Part shown: positions 47,593-59,801 of the stretch, piece after piece | Layout of the letters: every line of letters starts with the position of its first letter | Numbering within the stretch: position 1 is the stretch's first letter | From: Halocaridina rubra | Taxonomy: Eukaryota; Arthropoda; Malacostraca; Decapoda; Atyidae | Direction of reading: 5' to 3' | DNA: 64,000 nucleotides | Assembly (NCBI GenBank): GCA_037179515.1 | Contig: JAXCGZ010009469.1 | Span: 1 to 64,000, forward strand | Translations under genes and position numbers: made by a program | The notes under the pieces: model-generated | Told to the model about the DNA's origin: nothing | What the model saw: the letters and a program-made list of their open reading frames with translations, nothing else | Databases searched by the model: none

Positions 47593-48240
47593 CACACTAA
47601 CATTTCTCTTTCTTCTCATTGCTTGTAGCTTGTATGCTTGCAAATTGATATTTTTATGGTGTTGGCAACTGTTATTCAGAGTTTAGTGAACCTCTACATA
47701 AGCAACTTTGTAGCTAGCATGAGCAGCTTTAGTTATGTACATTTTTATATATGAATGAGTGTGTTCTACAGTCAAGGCATTGAAGAGTTCCATACCCAGA
47801 TTGGCTACCCATTTTGGTTCATGATTTTTTTTTTAATGAATGACGTATGATTTTCCGCTTATTAAAGAGACTATTTGCGTTTTCTGATAAGTTAAAAAAC
47901 CTTCACACCACTTTCATTTATCAAATATGAATAATCATTTATCAGATGAAGTAGCCATTCTTCATAGCCTCATGTTATTTTCCGTAGTCTGTTTCTTCTT
48001 TATCCTACGATGAATGCAAGACTTTAGAGGTGGAGGTAATATGAAACTAACAGTTTTAGAAAATATCTAATATCACTTTGAGATATTTAAAGTATATTAT
48101 CATGTGAATTGTTATCTTTGTTCCCATCTTGAGAATGACTTACTCCGCAGGAGTGCATTTAGATCTTCAGAAACATATCAAGACTTTCCTAGATGGAAGG
48201 AGCGAGTCCCTCTGCCTTGGTCTTTATTCAGATGAAGTGT
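47593..48240 (+). other. Probable 3' UTR and flank of the PAFAH2-like gene
   Basis: AT-rich sequence after the stop; ATTAAA at about 47863 is one possible polyadenylation signal. No repeat family recognised. Confidence 0.4.
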
Positions 48241-48575
48241 ATAGCATTAAGTCTAAATTATGACCAGGAGAGCCCTCAAGAGGCAAGGCTATAGTAGATA
48301 TACTGTTTATGTAAAATATGAGAGAAAATGGAATTTAGTGCAAGAAATTATCATAATTGTCAATAGATTCATATTAAGTCTAATTTATCACCAGGAGAGC
48401 CATCAAGAAGCTAGGCTTAGGTAAATGAGTATTTAAAATAATTTGGATGTAATGAAATTTTGTGTAAAAAATATTCATAATTTTTAATAGGAACATAATG
48501 TGAAATTTATATATCTCATGAAGAACCCTCGAGAAACAAGGTTCAAGTAATGATATATTGCAAGAAATCACAATT
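48240..48575. repeat. Diverged tandem repeat, unit about 120 bp, 3 copies
   Basis: ACCAGGAGAGCCCTCAAGAG-like segments at about 48262, 48391 and 48517 (the last much changed). Confidence 0.75.
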
Positions 48576-48844
48576 GATGAAATATTGTGTTATAAATACG
48601 TTGTAACTGCCAGTGAAATCGTAATGTAAAATATATTCTTATGAAACTTCTATTTGGGCATCTAATAATGTATTTGTCTGCGATAATTCTTAAAGGTGCT
48701 TTAATGATAGTGCATTTAATATTATGTATTTTTAAACCTCCCCCATCCCTAATTCTTGTATAGGAAAACCAGAATTTTACCAAGGATATTTATTCCTTAA
48801 GCTGCAGCAGTTTAAAGTTGTCCAGGAAAGCTTGAGGCAATATA

Positions 48845-49045
48845 CCACAATTTGGCTTGTAAGGGGGTTGGCCAAGGTGAAAAACACATATTCACCAGAA
48901 GCTGATATACCTTAATCACACCTCGTAGCTCCTTGGATATAAAGGGCTGCCACAGTTCCCCCCCACAACCCTGTATGGATCACCCATAGGTTAACGTGGG
49001 CAAGGGTCTTCTGTCGTGAGTCCCGACAACCGCAGCTAGTTTATA
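48845..49045 (+). mobile_element. Repeat family R
   Basis: GGTTGGCCAAGGTGAAAAAC to GGCAAGGGTCTTCTGTCGTG, ending GTCCCGACAACCGCAGC. Confidence 0.84.
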
Positions 49046-49194
49046 CTCATAAGAAAATAGATTTTACACCTTTGCCATCTCCAAGCGTATCTCGGGAACA
49101 AAAATTATATCAGGATTTTTCACATCTCTGAACCAAAGTAGAATTAACTAGTCTAGGCAGCATTATGGGGCATTTTATATTGATAATGACATGG

Positions 49195-49480
49195 AGGTTT
49201 CTGGAAAACATATCTTGGTACAGTTCAAGGAAGGAGAGGATAGGAGGATCAATGAAGGAGACTATAGAAGGATTACTGAAGGAGAGAATAGGAGGTGTAA
49301 TAAAGAGATAATAAGAGGATTACTGAAGGAGGGGATAGAAGGATTAATGAAGGAGAGGATAGGAGGATTACTGCAGTAGAGGATAGAATGGTTGACGAAG
49401 GGAAGGATTAATGAAGGATATGATAGGAGGATTAATGAAAGAGAGGATAGGAGAATTAATGAAGGAGAGGATTGGAATAT
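49195..49480. repeat. 24-bp-type minisatellite
   Basis: GAAGGAGAGGATAGGAGGAT TAAT with single-base length changes, about 11 copies. Confidence 0.88.
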
Positions 49481-49764
49481 ATGCTTTGTAAAATGGCAGA
49501 ATGAAAGATAATTGTCGAGTTTACAATACATAATTCTCATTTCACATTATGTAGAATGATGCAGCCTAAGTACAGCAGGCAATGACTAATGTGTGATAAT
49601 ACTGAAAACTTGAAAGAAAGATATAATATAATTAACTACCAGATATGATAACGTGATTAGTATCGGGTAGTACCAATACCGGTAATATTTGGCATGCAAT
49701 TTCGGTACAGAGATTTTCTGTAAGCTTTAATTACTGTTTTCTTTTATTGTTATTTAATATGGCA

Positions 49765-49832
49765 ATCTGCCACACGTCTTTGGCCACCCCCATTCGAATG
49801 GGGACTGATTGATACCTGAAATAGGGCATTAT
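49765..49832 (+). mobile_element. SINE S2, 3' fragment
   Basis: GGCCACCCCCATTCGAATGG GGACTGATTGATACCTG. Confidence 0.75.
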
Positions 49833-50129
49833 TATTTTCCATTGCTAGTGTTAATGCTATTTTCTCACTTTTAATTGATGAAACAGGTCCAATTTTTACT
49901 CCAGATAAGTTTTTAGAGTAAACTAAGCAAAGAGATATAAGCATTTTCACTGGAGCTGTTTGATATGAAAATGCATTTAATTTTATTTTGTTATACATCC
50001 GAATTGAGTTATCTAAAGGGCATTGGTGAACACACATAATTGAAAACATATATAAGTTATGTTTTCTCATTTCATTATATTTATATTCAGTACAGGTCAG
50101 TAATGTCTTGCAACAGAGTGTGAATTTGA

Positions 50130-50640
50130 ATAAATTTTGGATTTCCTTTATGTTCTTATTACAGAAATTTGTTTTAGAGTTTTATGGATAGTATTCTGTT
50201 CATAACCTCCAGATTTTTATAAAAGATCTAGATTTGTACAGATTTGTAAGCATTTTATCTATGATTTCTTAACCTCCAGATTTTTGTAAGAGATATTCTT
50301 TAATATGATGCGGATTTCACAGTAAAATTCTTCAAAACTGGTAAATGAAAGTCATCAATTCAGATGCAAGATATGTGAAATTAAACAGATTTGTACAGAT
50401 TTATACTAATTTTGACTATGATATCCTAACCTCCAGATTTTTACACAGATACAAGCAGTTACTGTTAAAATGTTTCTTCCAGATATAATCTTTCAAAATT
50501 GACAAATATAATTCATGAATTCAGATGTAAGATATTCGAAGTTGAATAGATTTTGTACAGATTTGTATAATTTTAATTCATGTAATCGGATGCAAGAGAC
50601 TTAGAATTTGAATGAATGATTACGGAATTTGATAATTTTA
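50130..50640. repeat. Diverged long tandem repeat, unit roughly 120-180 bp
   Basis: TAACCTCCAGATTTTT and AGATTTGTACAGATTTGTA recur near 50200, 50270, 50385, 50430 and 50550. Confidence 0.72.
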
Positions 50641-51470
50641 TATATTGAAATCTTAACTGCAAATACGTTGTTATACGTCTCTACATGCTCTTATATTGAC
50701 TTTGATTTGAATATCTAGAACAACAAATTATAGAAATATAGTATTGCAATATTTATGTTACTATTGTTTTGATTTGAAAAATGAACTATTTTTATATAAC
50801 TCACATGGTGGGATTTACCAGTTTAATAGTGATTGTATATGAATTAAGTGCAATACCATTTGGTACGCAAACGACGCAGGGTACGCATGTAGGTCATTGC
50901 CCAGAAATGGAAATATAGACCATTTTCTATATTAATAAAATCTTGGAAATTTACCAACTTTATAATATATTTATATGAATTAGGTACAATAGTAGTTGTT
51001 GTATTGAAATGTGGATAATATTTACATTAATTTTAGTACTCTAAGCTCAAGAGAATATATTTTGATAGTTACAGTTGTGAATTATAGAAACATTTAAGAA
51101 TATGAGCAGTTTCTGCAGTAATTACTATTAATATTTTTTAGATAGTTTAAGATACAGTATCATGAGAGTTGATAATTTTTATATGTATAAAGTATCCACT
51201 CCCACGTAGGCTTTTCAGCCTGTCATTGGGATCTGTGTGATAATTGATAATTGAGAATCTGTGATTAATAGTATCTTTTGCAAGTTCACCACTCCAGTGC
51301 TCTCGACCCACTTACACACATGCACACTGTCGTGCTCCTGCTGACTTTCATTCCCCTTCACCCACTCCATTCTGTCTTCTCTCTCAGTTCATGAGTGTGT
51401 GTGACTTTATATTATATTTAATAATCAGGTATCGTATTAGATTAATCATTCAGATAATTAAGGTCTTTTT
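50641..51470. other. No gene; one short dispersed repeat
   Basis: 51188-51232 contains CACTCCCACGTAGGCTTTTC AGCCTGTCATTGGGAT, whose reverse complement recurs at 60808-60855. Confidence 0.6.
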
Positions 51471-51785
51471 TTCACTTTTTTATAGTGTTTTATAGGTTAT
51501 TTTTGCATTTACAGAAGTTTATACTTATTTGTAGAGTATTTTGTAGATTTTTTCTTCACATTGACAGAGAAGTTTATACTTGTTTGTAGAGCATTTTATT
51601 GGTTTTTCACATATTACAAAGTCTATAATTTTTTGTAAATACTTTTTTTTACGTTGGCTGAGAATTTATACTTGTTCAGTAGAGTTTCTTTGTTTTATTG
51701 ACAGAGCTGTTTATGCTTTTTTATAGAGCATTTTATAGATTTTTTCACTTTTATTCTTATCTATTTGATAGTGTTTTATTATAAA
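51470..51785. repeat. Diverged tandem repeat, unit about 60-65 bp, 5 copies
   Basis: GTTTATACTTGTTTGTAGAG followed by TTTTATAGATTTTTTCAC. Confidence 0.8.
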
Positions 51786-51904
51786 TGTTATTTAAATATT
51801 ATTAGTGCTAAATTCCTTTAAAATATCTACACGGGAGAGAGAAATAGTATATTTACTATGGAGTCCAGATGTTTCTTTTACCATATAAAAAGAAGTACAC
51901 CAAT

Positions 51905-52255
51905 ATTAGGTCTAATAGTTCATAATGTGGTTATGAATTCATTAAGATAGTTCATAATCAAGTCACGAATTAAGTCAGATAATTCAAAATCTGGTTACAA
52001 ATTAGGTCAAATAGTTCATAATCAGGTTATGAATCAGGTCAGATATTGCATAATCTGGTTAAGAATTAGATCAGCTAGTTGAAAATTGGGTTATGACTTA
52101 GGTCTGATAGTTCATAATCTGGTTACAAATTAGACCAGATAGTTCATAATCTGGTTACGAGTTAGATCAGGTAGTTCATAATCTGGTTACAAGTTAGAAC
52201 AGATAGTTCATAATCTGGTTACATATTAGGCCAGATAGTTCAGAGTATATTAATT
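51905..52255. repeat. 32-bp minisatellite, about 11 copies
   Basis: Unit ATAGTTCATAATCTGGTTAC AAATTAGGTCAG with scattered changes. Confidence 0.92.
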
Positions 52256-53300
52256 TTCCTAGACGTGTAACTCTGTATATTATTATTATTTAATAATTAG
52301 TTAATTTGTTCTTGTAATTGATGTATTTCATACATTATAAAACAATAAGCAATTGAGATTAAGTAAACTTTCCAGAGACGTGTCACTCTAGAAAGTCTTA
52401 TAATGCATACTATATTATATGTTTGTCATATATTAGTGTGACTATTAGTGTGTTTCATCTTCACTAAATATGTTTATGTACTAATTTTATATGAGTTTTA
52501 TGCATAAAGTATGAAAAAAACCATGAAAGAAAACCAAAGGCAAAATGTATGAAGTACTTTTTAATATCGTGACCTCAAGGGGTCACTTTCTCTTAAGTAC
52601 TTTGCGAGGGTGACCAGTTGAGGTCATGAAATTAATAAGTACTTATATTTTTCCTCTTGTATTCTTTATTGGGCCTTTTCTTATTATTTTAAACTGTATG
52701 GTTACAGTTCAGATGTATGTAAATGTATATTTGACCACGCATTGCCTTATATTTATTTTAAAACGCACGTTATATAAAAAAAAAAAATTTTGTCTGTCCA
52801 CTCTTGCATTCCCTGCATGTCATGGAAGTCAACTAAATGGGATTGGGGAGAGGAGGCTAGCAAGCTCTTACTTCTTGAAATTTTTTCTTTCAGTATTATA
52901 GCGCTTAGAAGTGATGATGTTAAGGGTTTATGTATGATCTCTGTTACTTCTGTTTTGGCATCCCTGTTCTCATCTCAATTTATGACAATTTCATGTCGCC
53001 ATCCCTTTCCATTTTTATTCTATTATACTCTTATACCCTCCCTGTCCTCATCTCGTTTTTTGCCTTTTCATCATCCCCTACTCATTATTTTATTTTATTT
53101 TTATTTTTATTTATTTATTTATTTTTTTTTGAGGGAAATTTAATCATGCTATCCCTTTCATTTTCTTCCTACCCTTATACCCTCCCTGTCCTCCTCTCTC
53201 TTTTTGGCAAATGCCATCCCATCCCTCTCAGGTTTTTTATGTCTTTTTTGACAGTTTCATCATGCCCTCCCTTTCTTCTCTTTTGGCACTTTCCATCCCT
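52256..53300. other. No gene; repeat fragments
   Basis: AT-rich to 52780. A reverse variant-2 R fragment lies at 52800-52900. A loose tandem at 52970-53290 repeats CTTATACCCTCCCTGTCCTC. Confidence 0.62.
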
Positions 53301-53307
53301 GCTTAGA

Positions 53308-54012
53308 ATACTGCTCACACATCTGGGGTGCTTCTTCTTATACTTATATCCTTAATAGGGTTGAATCTTAGGCAGTCCGACTCATTAATGGTCCTTCTCC
53401 TACTTCTAATTTCGATTCTCTCTGCTTCACTGTAAGGAATCATCCCTTTCTCTTTTATATCGCTACCACTTCCATTGCTGCTCTGATGAGTTGGCAAGTT
53501 GCATCCCTCCCCCACTGCCGAGGCCACGTAACACTCACCAGGCGGCCTCATCTCACTAGCCTGCTGGCTACTACAGTGGTAACGCGCTGGCTTCGCATTC
53601 ACGAGGTCGAAAGATCGGTCCCCGTCCAAGACCGAGAGTTTAAGCTGTTTACTGGCAGGAACTGCAGTGGTTGGACACCACAGTGCGGGGTTGGGGCTTG
53701 TCCCGGCTGACGAATACCCATTGTAGACTGCAATGGAACTCAAGTCGTTCCACCTTTTGTCTGTCTCCCCTAATTCTTATGACGTATCTTTCAAAAAGCA
53801 GATCTATCGTCATCTCAGGGCCTAATCCTCCATATCTCTAGGTTCTCTGTACTTTGAGTATTTTTCCTGTATGTTGTTTTCCTTTGTGTATCATTACCTC
53901 TTCTCTGTCTTGTCCTTAACCTTTTTCTTTTCCTTCGTCTAGGTGTTTTCTTGTGCCCGAGCCATTAGTGATGAGGGCAGTTTTTGCCTGTCCCGGTGTT
54001 ACGCAGAAAAAA
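53308..54012 (+). pseudogene. Second LINE (family T): reverse transcriptase C-terminal relic with nested S3
   Basis: Encodes EYCSHIWGASSY, then AVRLINGPSP and FYIATTSIAALMS, the conserved C-terminal LEYCSxxW region of jockey-type LINE proteins, with stops. It is cut by S3 at 53556-53722, resumes, and ends with the T tail (GTGCCCGAGCCATTAGTGA, CCCGGTGTTACGC). This links the T tails elsewhere to a protein-coding LINE. Confidence 0.82.
53556..53722 (+). mobile_element. SINE S3 inside the LINE relic
   Basis: GGCTACTACAGTGGTAACGC to GGGGTTGGGGCTTGTCCCGG. Confidence 0.9.
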
Positions 54013-54331
54013 AGAAAAACTCATCATGACCTCTCGTAATTTCTTTATTCCTCATTTTGCCAAGCCTTCCCTCTCCTCCTCCTCCCTCTTTTTTTTGGCA
54101 ATTTCATCATGCCCCCTCTCCTCATCTGTTAATATTTTTTGTAGGGAAAATTTCATCATGCTCTCTCTCTCTCTCCTCTATATTGTCAATTTCTAGTGAC
54201 AGTACGAGGTACTTATTGTACTAGTCGCCAGTTCCTTATCCCCAATAACCACCACCTTCTAAATAAGAATAGAACTGCTTTCTCCCCATTGCCTTCCACA
54301 GCATGCAGGGATCTGAGGGTGGTAACTTACT

Positions 54332-54520
54332 CAGGGTGGGCCAAAAGTATGTTTAAAATTATTTCTTTAACCCTTCTAGGTGAGGGATTACCTCGCTGAG
54401 TCCTTTCCTGATGATCACTACTATTTAGTACATCATGACTAAGGAAACTGCATATTCAAAGGTGAGGGAATCCTCACCCAGACAGGTTGACAAAAAAGAA
54501 ATTAATTTTGGCCCACCCTG
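54332..54520. mobile_element. Mariner-type MITE (189 bp)
   Basis: Inverted ends CAGGGTGGGCCAAAA and TTTTGGCCCACCCTG. TA follows on the right; the left dinucleotide is CT, so the TA duplication is damaged or the edge has mutated. Inner inverted segments GGTGAGGGATTACCTC and AGGTGAGGGAATCCTC add a second palindrome layer. Tc1/mariner assignment is from the TIR style and TA (inference). Confidence 0.82.
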
Positions 54521-54639
54521 TAGTCTATATTTAACTGACATAGTCAAGAATATACACATGATTTTCATACCATATTGGCTTCATTTAACTAGAAATTACC
54601 TGAAGAATCTTAAAAAAAAAAAACATTTATGTTAAAAGT

Positions 54640-55030
54640 TCTTTATTTTTTTTGGCAAAGCAAATATTAATACTTTAGTTCTGAGACTAGTATGTGAATA
54701 AAAGTGTTCGTCAATAGTTGTAACAGATTAACAATAACACTATAAGAATACAGTTCAAGTCCCGTATTTATACATAATATTATATATTTGAATTAAAAGC
54801 AAGAGCTTTTGTTAACATGATTAGCTAACCCTCTCAGCTGTCCTTACAATTTTTATGTAATGTTACAAAGAAAAAAATATTGAAGAACACTTAGTAAAAT
54901 TACTTTTAGTAGTAAAATGGTCATATATAACAAGATTTAATATTTAGAATAGCCAGTTTTGTAAACATCATTATATGTATGAGGTTCCTCTGCTATGGAT
55001 ACCGATCTTCTAACTGCTGTTAATGTGTAA
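54640..55030. other. No gene seen
   Basis: AT-rich unique sequence. Confidence 0.5.
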
Positions 55031-55049
55031 TTGATGACCTGTGTTGCTT

Positions 55050-55340
55050 CTTGTGGTTGGGGCAGCCTCCGTGTACGGGTTGGTATTGCGCTCAACCCGC
55101 CGTGGTCTGAGGTTAGAAAGGGCATTCACTCATGGTAGCAGTCATACAATGCCAAACTTAAGTCTCAACTTTGATTCGTCATGTTGTCGGTTCGAGACCC
55201 ACCACAGTCTCAGGTAAGAATGGGCATTCACTCAGAGTAACAATCACACTGCCAAAACCTAAGTCCTTTGAAAGAATGTACCGATCTAGCCCTCAATAAA
55301 AAAAAGGAGTCCGTGATGTAAAACCGGATCATGGCTTCTT
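55050..55340 (+). mobile_element. SINE S1b, tandem dimer
   Basis: Two copies head to tail. The first (to about 55165) is cut after CAATGCCAAACTTAAGTC; the second starts at a TCATGTTGTCGGTTCGAGAC head and ends GAGTCCGTGATGTAAAACC. Confidence 0.82.
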
Positions 55341-58130
55341 GTGGTTGGATATTCTCCACATTCCTGTATTGGATGCTGATGGAGAGTTTTCAACTTCCTT
55401 TGATACAGGCACTGATGCTGTTACTGGGTTGCTAAGGGATGCTTAATATCTCCAATCAAAAGAGACAATACAAGCCATCAATACTGCAATAACAGCAGTC
55501 AGATGATCAACATACTTAGCATGCAGGAGTTTACAAACAGTGGGCATTACCCAATCAACTGGTTTAAAACTTTATTCTAATGTTTAAATGACTATTCACA
55601 AGTAACAGTAAATTTTCCTTATAACTGTTATTCACCATTTTAACTGTCTTTATAACATTTTTTTTACATAAAAATAGTTAGTGCAGATGAGGAGGTGAAC
55701 TGATCAAGTTAATGTAGGTTCTTGCTTTCACATCAAATGTATAACATATGAAGTGCCTAATACTATTTTGGGATAAGTGCCAAAGCTACAATATGACAGA
55801 AAACACATTTAGAGTTTTGCAACTTTAATATCTAGGTGGTGCTAATGTTATTTTGATTTTTCTCTTTGCGTAACATCATAATAACATGAGCAGCTACTGA
55901 AATATCAAAAGTTCTAAAGTTGAAAACTTTGAATAAATTTTCTGGCATTTTCTACTTTTGGCACTTAGCCCAGTATAGTGCCTGGCTCCTCATATATATA
56001 TTATTGTGTACTATAACAATATTCTTATGTTAACCGTTAACATTATGGTGAAATTAGTTTTCAACAATAACGTTCTCGCAATTCTCAAAACATTGCTGAA
56101 TAAAAACATTATTAGTAAATACAGAAGTGCAGCTTGCATTAGGTTCATTTGGGTTACTCCTTTGCTCTGACTGGCAAGAAAATCTTTATAGCAACTTTCC
56201 TACCAGATCAGCAATGTATTTCCTACATGTCAATAGAGAAACAGCACCGTAGAGAAAATTTGACATTAATTTTGAAGTAGTATGGAAAACACGAGGCATT
56301 TTAAGGATACTAGTACATAACCTGACTTTGAAATCTGTTAAAAACTTTTGTTTTTGGATGTCATCTGAAATGAGAACTGAATAATGTTAGAAGTTGTTAC
56401 ATATGAAATTTTCTCCAGTAATATAATTATTGTTAGATCATCTGACAAAAATTACTTTCAATATATTATTAACATGCATTATTTCGGTTACACAACTGAC
56501 TGTTCTTAAGAGACAAAACTCATTACCTTTGTATTGCTTACACACTCATTACCTTTGTATTTGAGTAATGTATAAAATTGCACACTTTATATAGAACAAC
56601 AAATAATATACATATCATTGGGATGAATAAATTATGAATTGAAAAATCGTAATACATTATGAAATTTAAAGTGATATAAAATAGCACAGTTTGTGACAGA
56701 GCTACGGTCCTCTTCAGCAACACAAAAAGAGGACTGCAGCTTGGTCGTAATGTAATACATCTCCTTTCTACTCTGTTTTATTGATGTAGCTTTTCTGTTT
56801 TATAATACAATACGTTCAATATGGGGCGACAAATATATCAATACTAACTGATATCAACTCTTTGAATATTTTAATGATTAAAAAATATAAACTTAGAACC
56901 TTGTTACTAGTAACGTCATGGTACGCGTCCCTAATTAACTCTATTGAGGCCATCCTGCTCGCTTCATTGGGGTGTGACGTTCTTAAAATAGCCATTTAAG
57001 GACATGAAAACACAGAGAGTGATTTTGTTAAACTTGTACAAATGAAGTGTTGAAAGCAGCTAAATTAACAGTTAATATGGATACTTGTGGCATTAAAGAA
57101 AGGCTAATTTAACTTTTTTTTCAGCACTGCATGCAATTTCAATTATTATTTACTTTTCAAAACAAGATTATCCTCACTGATATGAGCAGTTTGGCCAGTC
57201 TTAAAAAAAAAAAAAAAGGGAGAATAGCAGGGCTTCACCATACCCTAAAAACACGATAAAAAGAAGGGGAAACGTTATGGCAGGGCTTCTTCACATCCTT
57301 ACACATTCTCACCCTTCCATCAGCTGTCCCATTCAAACTATACCGATACTTATGGAATAAACAAGAACACTACGTAGATAGTTTATATGTCAACATTCAA
57401 TTATTTAAAGCTAAATATACCCAGAAAAACTACTCTTTTGTAAAAAATATTTTCAGATATAATCAAAATTATGCATACATCTATACACAATGGCTGCATT
57501 GCTCAACAAATCAGAGAACACACATTCACTAGAAACTTAATATGTGTGCTTTGCCTTAGCCCCCTCTTACAAAGGGGACTGTTGCCAGAGGTGTATGTGT
57601 AAAGCAAAATTATTCACAACACACAGTATATTATGCTTAAATATAAAAGATAGTAATAATGTTGTAGCATATAACTTCTTTGTTATATTTTGTGCATAGA
57701 CACAATGATGCCATATCTAGTTGTAGCCAGCAGAGTGGCCACAACTGTACAAAAGGGGAGGCAGCTTATTAAAAATAAAATCTGCGAATTTAGAAGAAGC
57801 ACCTAAGTCCTTCTTTAGTTAAATATTATATATTTGTATTTACAGACAAAATTGGGCACTTCATTTGTAAAAGCGTAAAATAATAATTGTGAAATATGAA
57901 CACAGACGGTGAGATGTCATGTCACTTTGTAATTTTGTGAGATCAAATGACAAAGTGAAAAAAAAATAGAAGTTTGTAGATTTCGATTTGTGTCACTAAT
58001 ATATTGATATACTCTAAAAATAATGAGTTTTATTAAATAAACCTAGAGATCTAAAGTTCAAATGAATTACCGCAAACAACGTGAACGAAGGACCGACATC
58101 GTAACACTTCTCGTCTATAAATAATTTTCA
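55341..58130. other. Gene-free AT-rich region
   Basis: Contains a head-to-head R remnant at 57510-57605 and an A15 run near 57205. Possibly includes distal 3' UTR of RSU1 on the minus strand; no terminus located. Confidence 0.5.
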
Positions 58131-58131
58131 A

Positions 58132-58210
58132 CCCCAGCTCCAACCTGTCTCTGTCCACCCCCATTCGAATGGGTATTTATTGTGACATAAAACTGTGCCA
58201 AAAATCTCAT
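58132..58210 (+). mobile_element. SINE S2, 3' fragment
   Basis: CCCCAGCTCCAACCTGTCTC to TTGTGACATAAAAC. Confidence 0.85.
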
Positions 58211-58679
58211 GGTGGTATAAACTACTTTCTGGCACTCCCAAAATATGAGGTTTATGGTTACATCTAATATAATTAGTTTTTTGCTTTTGTGGTAATTTTT
58301 AGAGACATAAGTTTAACACTCCTATACGAAAACACCGATTTGAGTTAATCCATTTTAGATCCTAATATACATAAAACATTATCCAAGAGAAACATTGTCT
58401 CCATTATTACACGAAAAACGGGGAGACACTGGAACTAAGGCACTATAGTTAGGCACTAAACTTGGTAATTGGGCAACATTATAAAGGCCACTAAATCTGC
58501 ATTCTATATTAAGCACCCTACAACTATTTCATAACATTCTGCAATCCTATTCCTTCTTCTGAAAAGGAATCCACATTGATGTTTTCTTGGAAAATATGAT
58601 GTGTGTAGGTATATAATAACCAAATTACTGACGAAATACTGTACATGAAAAAATACTTATTTACTGTCATACAGTATAC

Positions 58680-58895
58680 ACATTACAACCCAGCCACTGA
58701 GGGGGGCATGCCAGCCTTAACTTGGTGCCGGTCCCAAGCCTGGGTAGATGGGGAGGGTTGGTGGCAGGAAGGGCATCCGGCCATAAAAATTTTGCCAAAA
58801 CCAAAATATGGCCAGTACAGATAACTGGCCAGAAACATCGACCCCACATAAAAGTGGGAAGAGATGTAGACGAAGAAGAGAGAAGAAGTATACAC
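58680..58895 (+). mobile_element. RTE-type LINE/SINE tail
   Basis: GGTGCCGGTCCCAAGCCTGG, GTAGATGGGGAGGGTTGGTG, GCAGGAAGGGCATCCGGCC, AAAACCAAAATATGGCC, GGGAAGAGATGTAGACGAAG. The GGAAGGGCATCCGGC block is reminiscent of tails of RTE-like retroelements in other animals (recalled, unverified). Confidence 0.72.
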
Positions 58896-58994
58896 ATTAT
58901 CTTCTATAGTTGCCATACAAATTAGTTGTTATTCATCATTTAAGTCCTAAAGGCGCTTCCTTCTGATACAGGCCCAAAATTTATATTTTCTGAA

Positions 58995-59345
58995 TTCCTA
59001 CTTTGAAACACGGAAAGGGTAATTTGGCAGGTATACCCAGTTAGGTAAAAAGAGGGAAGACAAAGATGGTTATTCCCAGAACTATGCAAGTATACCCTGA
59101 CAGACAAAACAGGAGGGAAAAAGGGAAGACAAAGATGACTATTCCCAGAATAATTATGCAAGTATACCATGACAATTTAATAAGAAGAGAAAAGGGATGA
59201 CACTGACAATAATCCCAGTAAATTCATGCAAGTACGCCCTGAAAGGTATAAAAGAAACAAGGAAGACAGACACGGCTATTCCCTGAAGAATTATGCAAGT
59301 ATACCCTGGCAGGTAAAATAAGGAGAAAAAGGGATGACACTGACA
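58995..59345. repeat. Tandem repeat, unit about 72-75 bp, 5 copies
   Basis: TATGCAAGTATACCCTGACA followed by AGGGAAGACAAAGATG and TATTCCCAGAA; in the RSU1 3' flank. Confidence 0.9.
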
Positions 59346-59704
59346 GGTATGCCCACCCTCTCTCAAAAGTAATTTTGTCACAAAACTGAATTCATTAGTA
59401 TCTGCTCACACAGAAAAAAATCTACTTAAATTGCAAATATCCAGTGGCATATATTAAAAATATAAGTAATATACCCATTCAATTACAAAAGAAAAGAAAA
59501 ATATATATTGCAAGTACCCAGTAACAAAGATTAAAAATATTAAACATTCAATTTCAATACCTTAGAGAACTGGGCTTATAAAAGCGCATTAATCATGCAG
59601 ATAACTCAGGAAGGCACTTCAGTACAACATCACATGCATCCGAGTAATTCCTAGGTAAATCCTACGAATGCAGGCAAAAGGAAAATTCTTCATGGTGACG
59701 TAGA

Positions 59705-59801
59705 TTATGCATTATCACGTTTCCGGGAAATTTTCCTGTTCTTGGCATCATAGTTCTTGGGCGGCGGTTTGCTACCAGTTGTTATGTGCCGCTGGTACAC
59801 G
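59705..59801 (-). CDS. RSU1 terminal exon
   Basis: Completes SYKF|VYQRHITTGSKPPPKNYD, then a Lys/Arg-rich C-terminus, and stops at 59707-59705. Vertebrate RSU1 ends with a similar P-K-K/R-K basic tail. The 3' UTR must extend below 59705 and probably includes the 75-bp tandem repeat at 59000-59345; no clear polyadenylation site chosen. Confidence 0.9.

Noticed and set aside
52790..53355. Overlapping 117- and 141-codon plus frames
   Set aside because: Ser/Phe/Leu-rich translation of pyrimidine-rich tandem repeat; the only protein homology is the decayed LINE from 53308.
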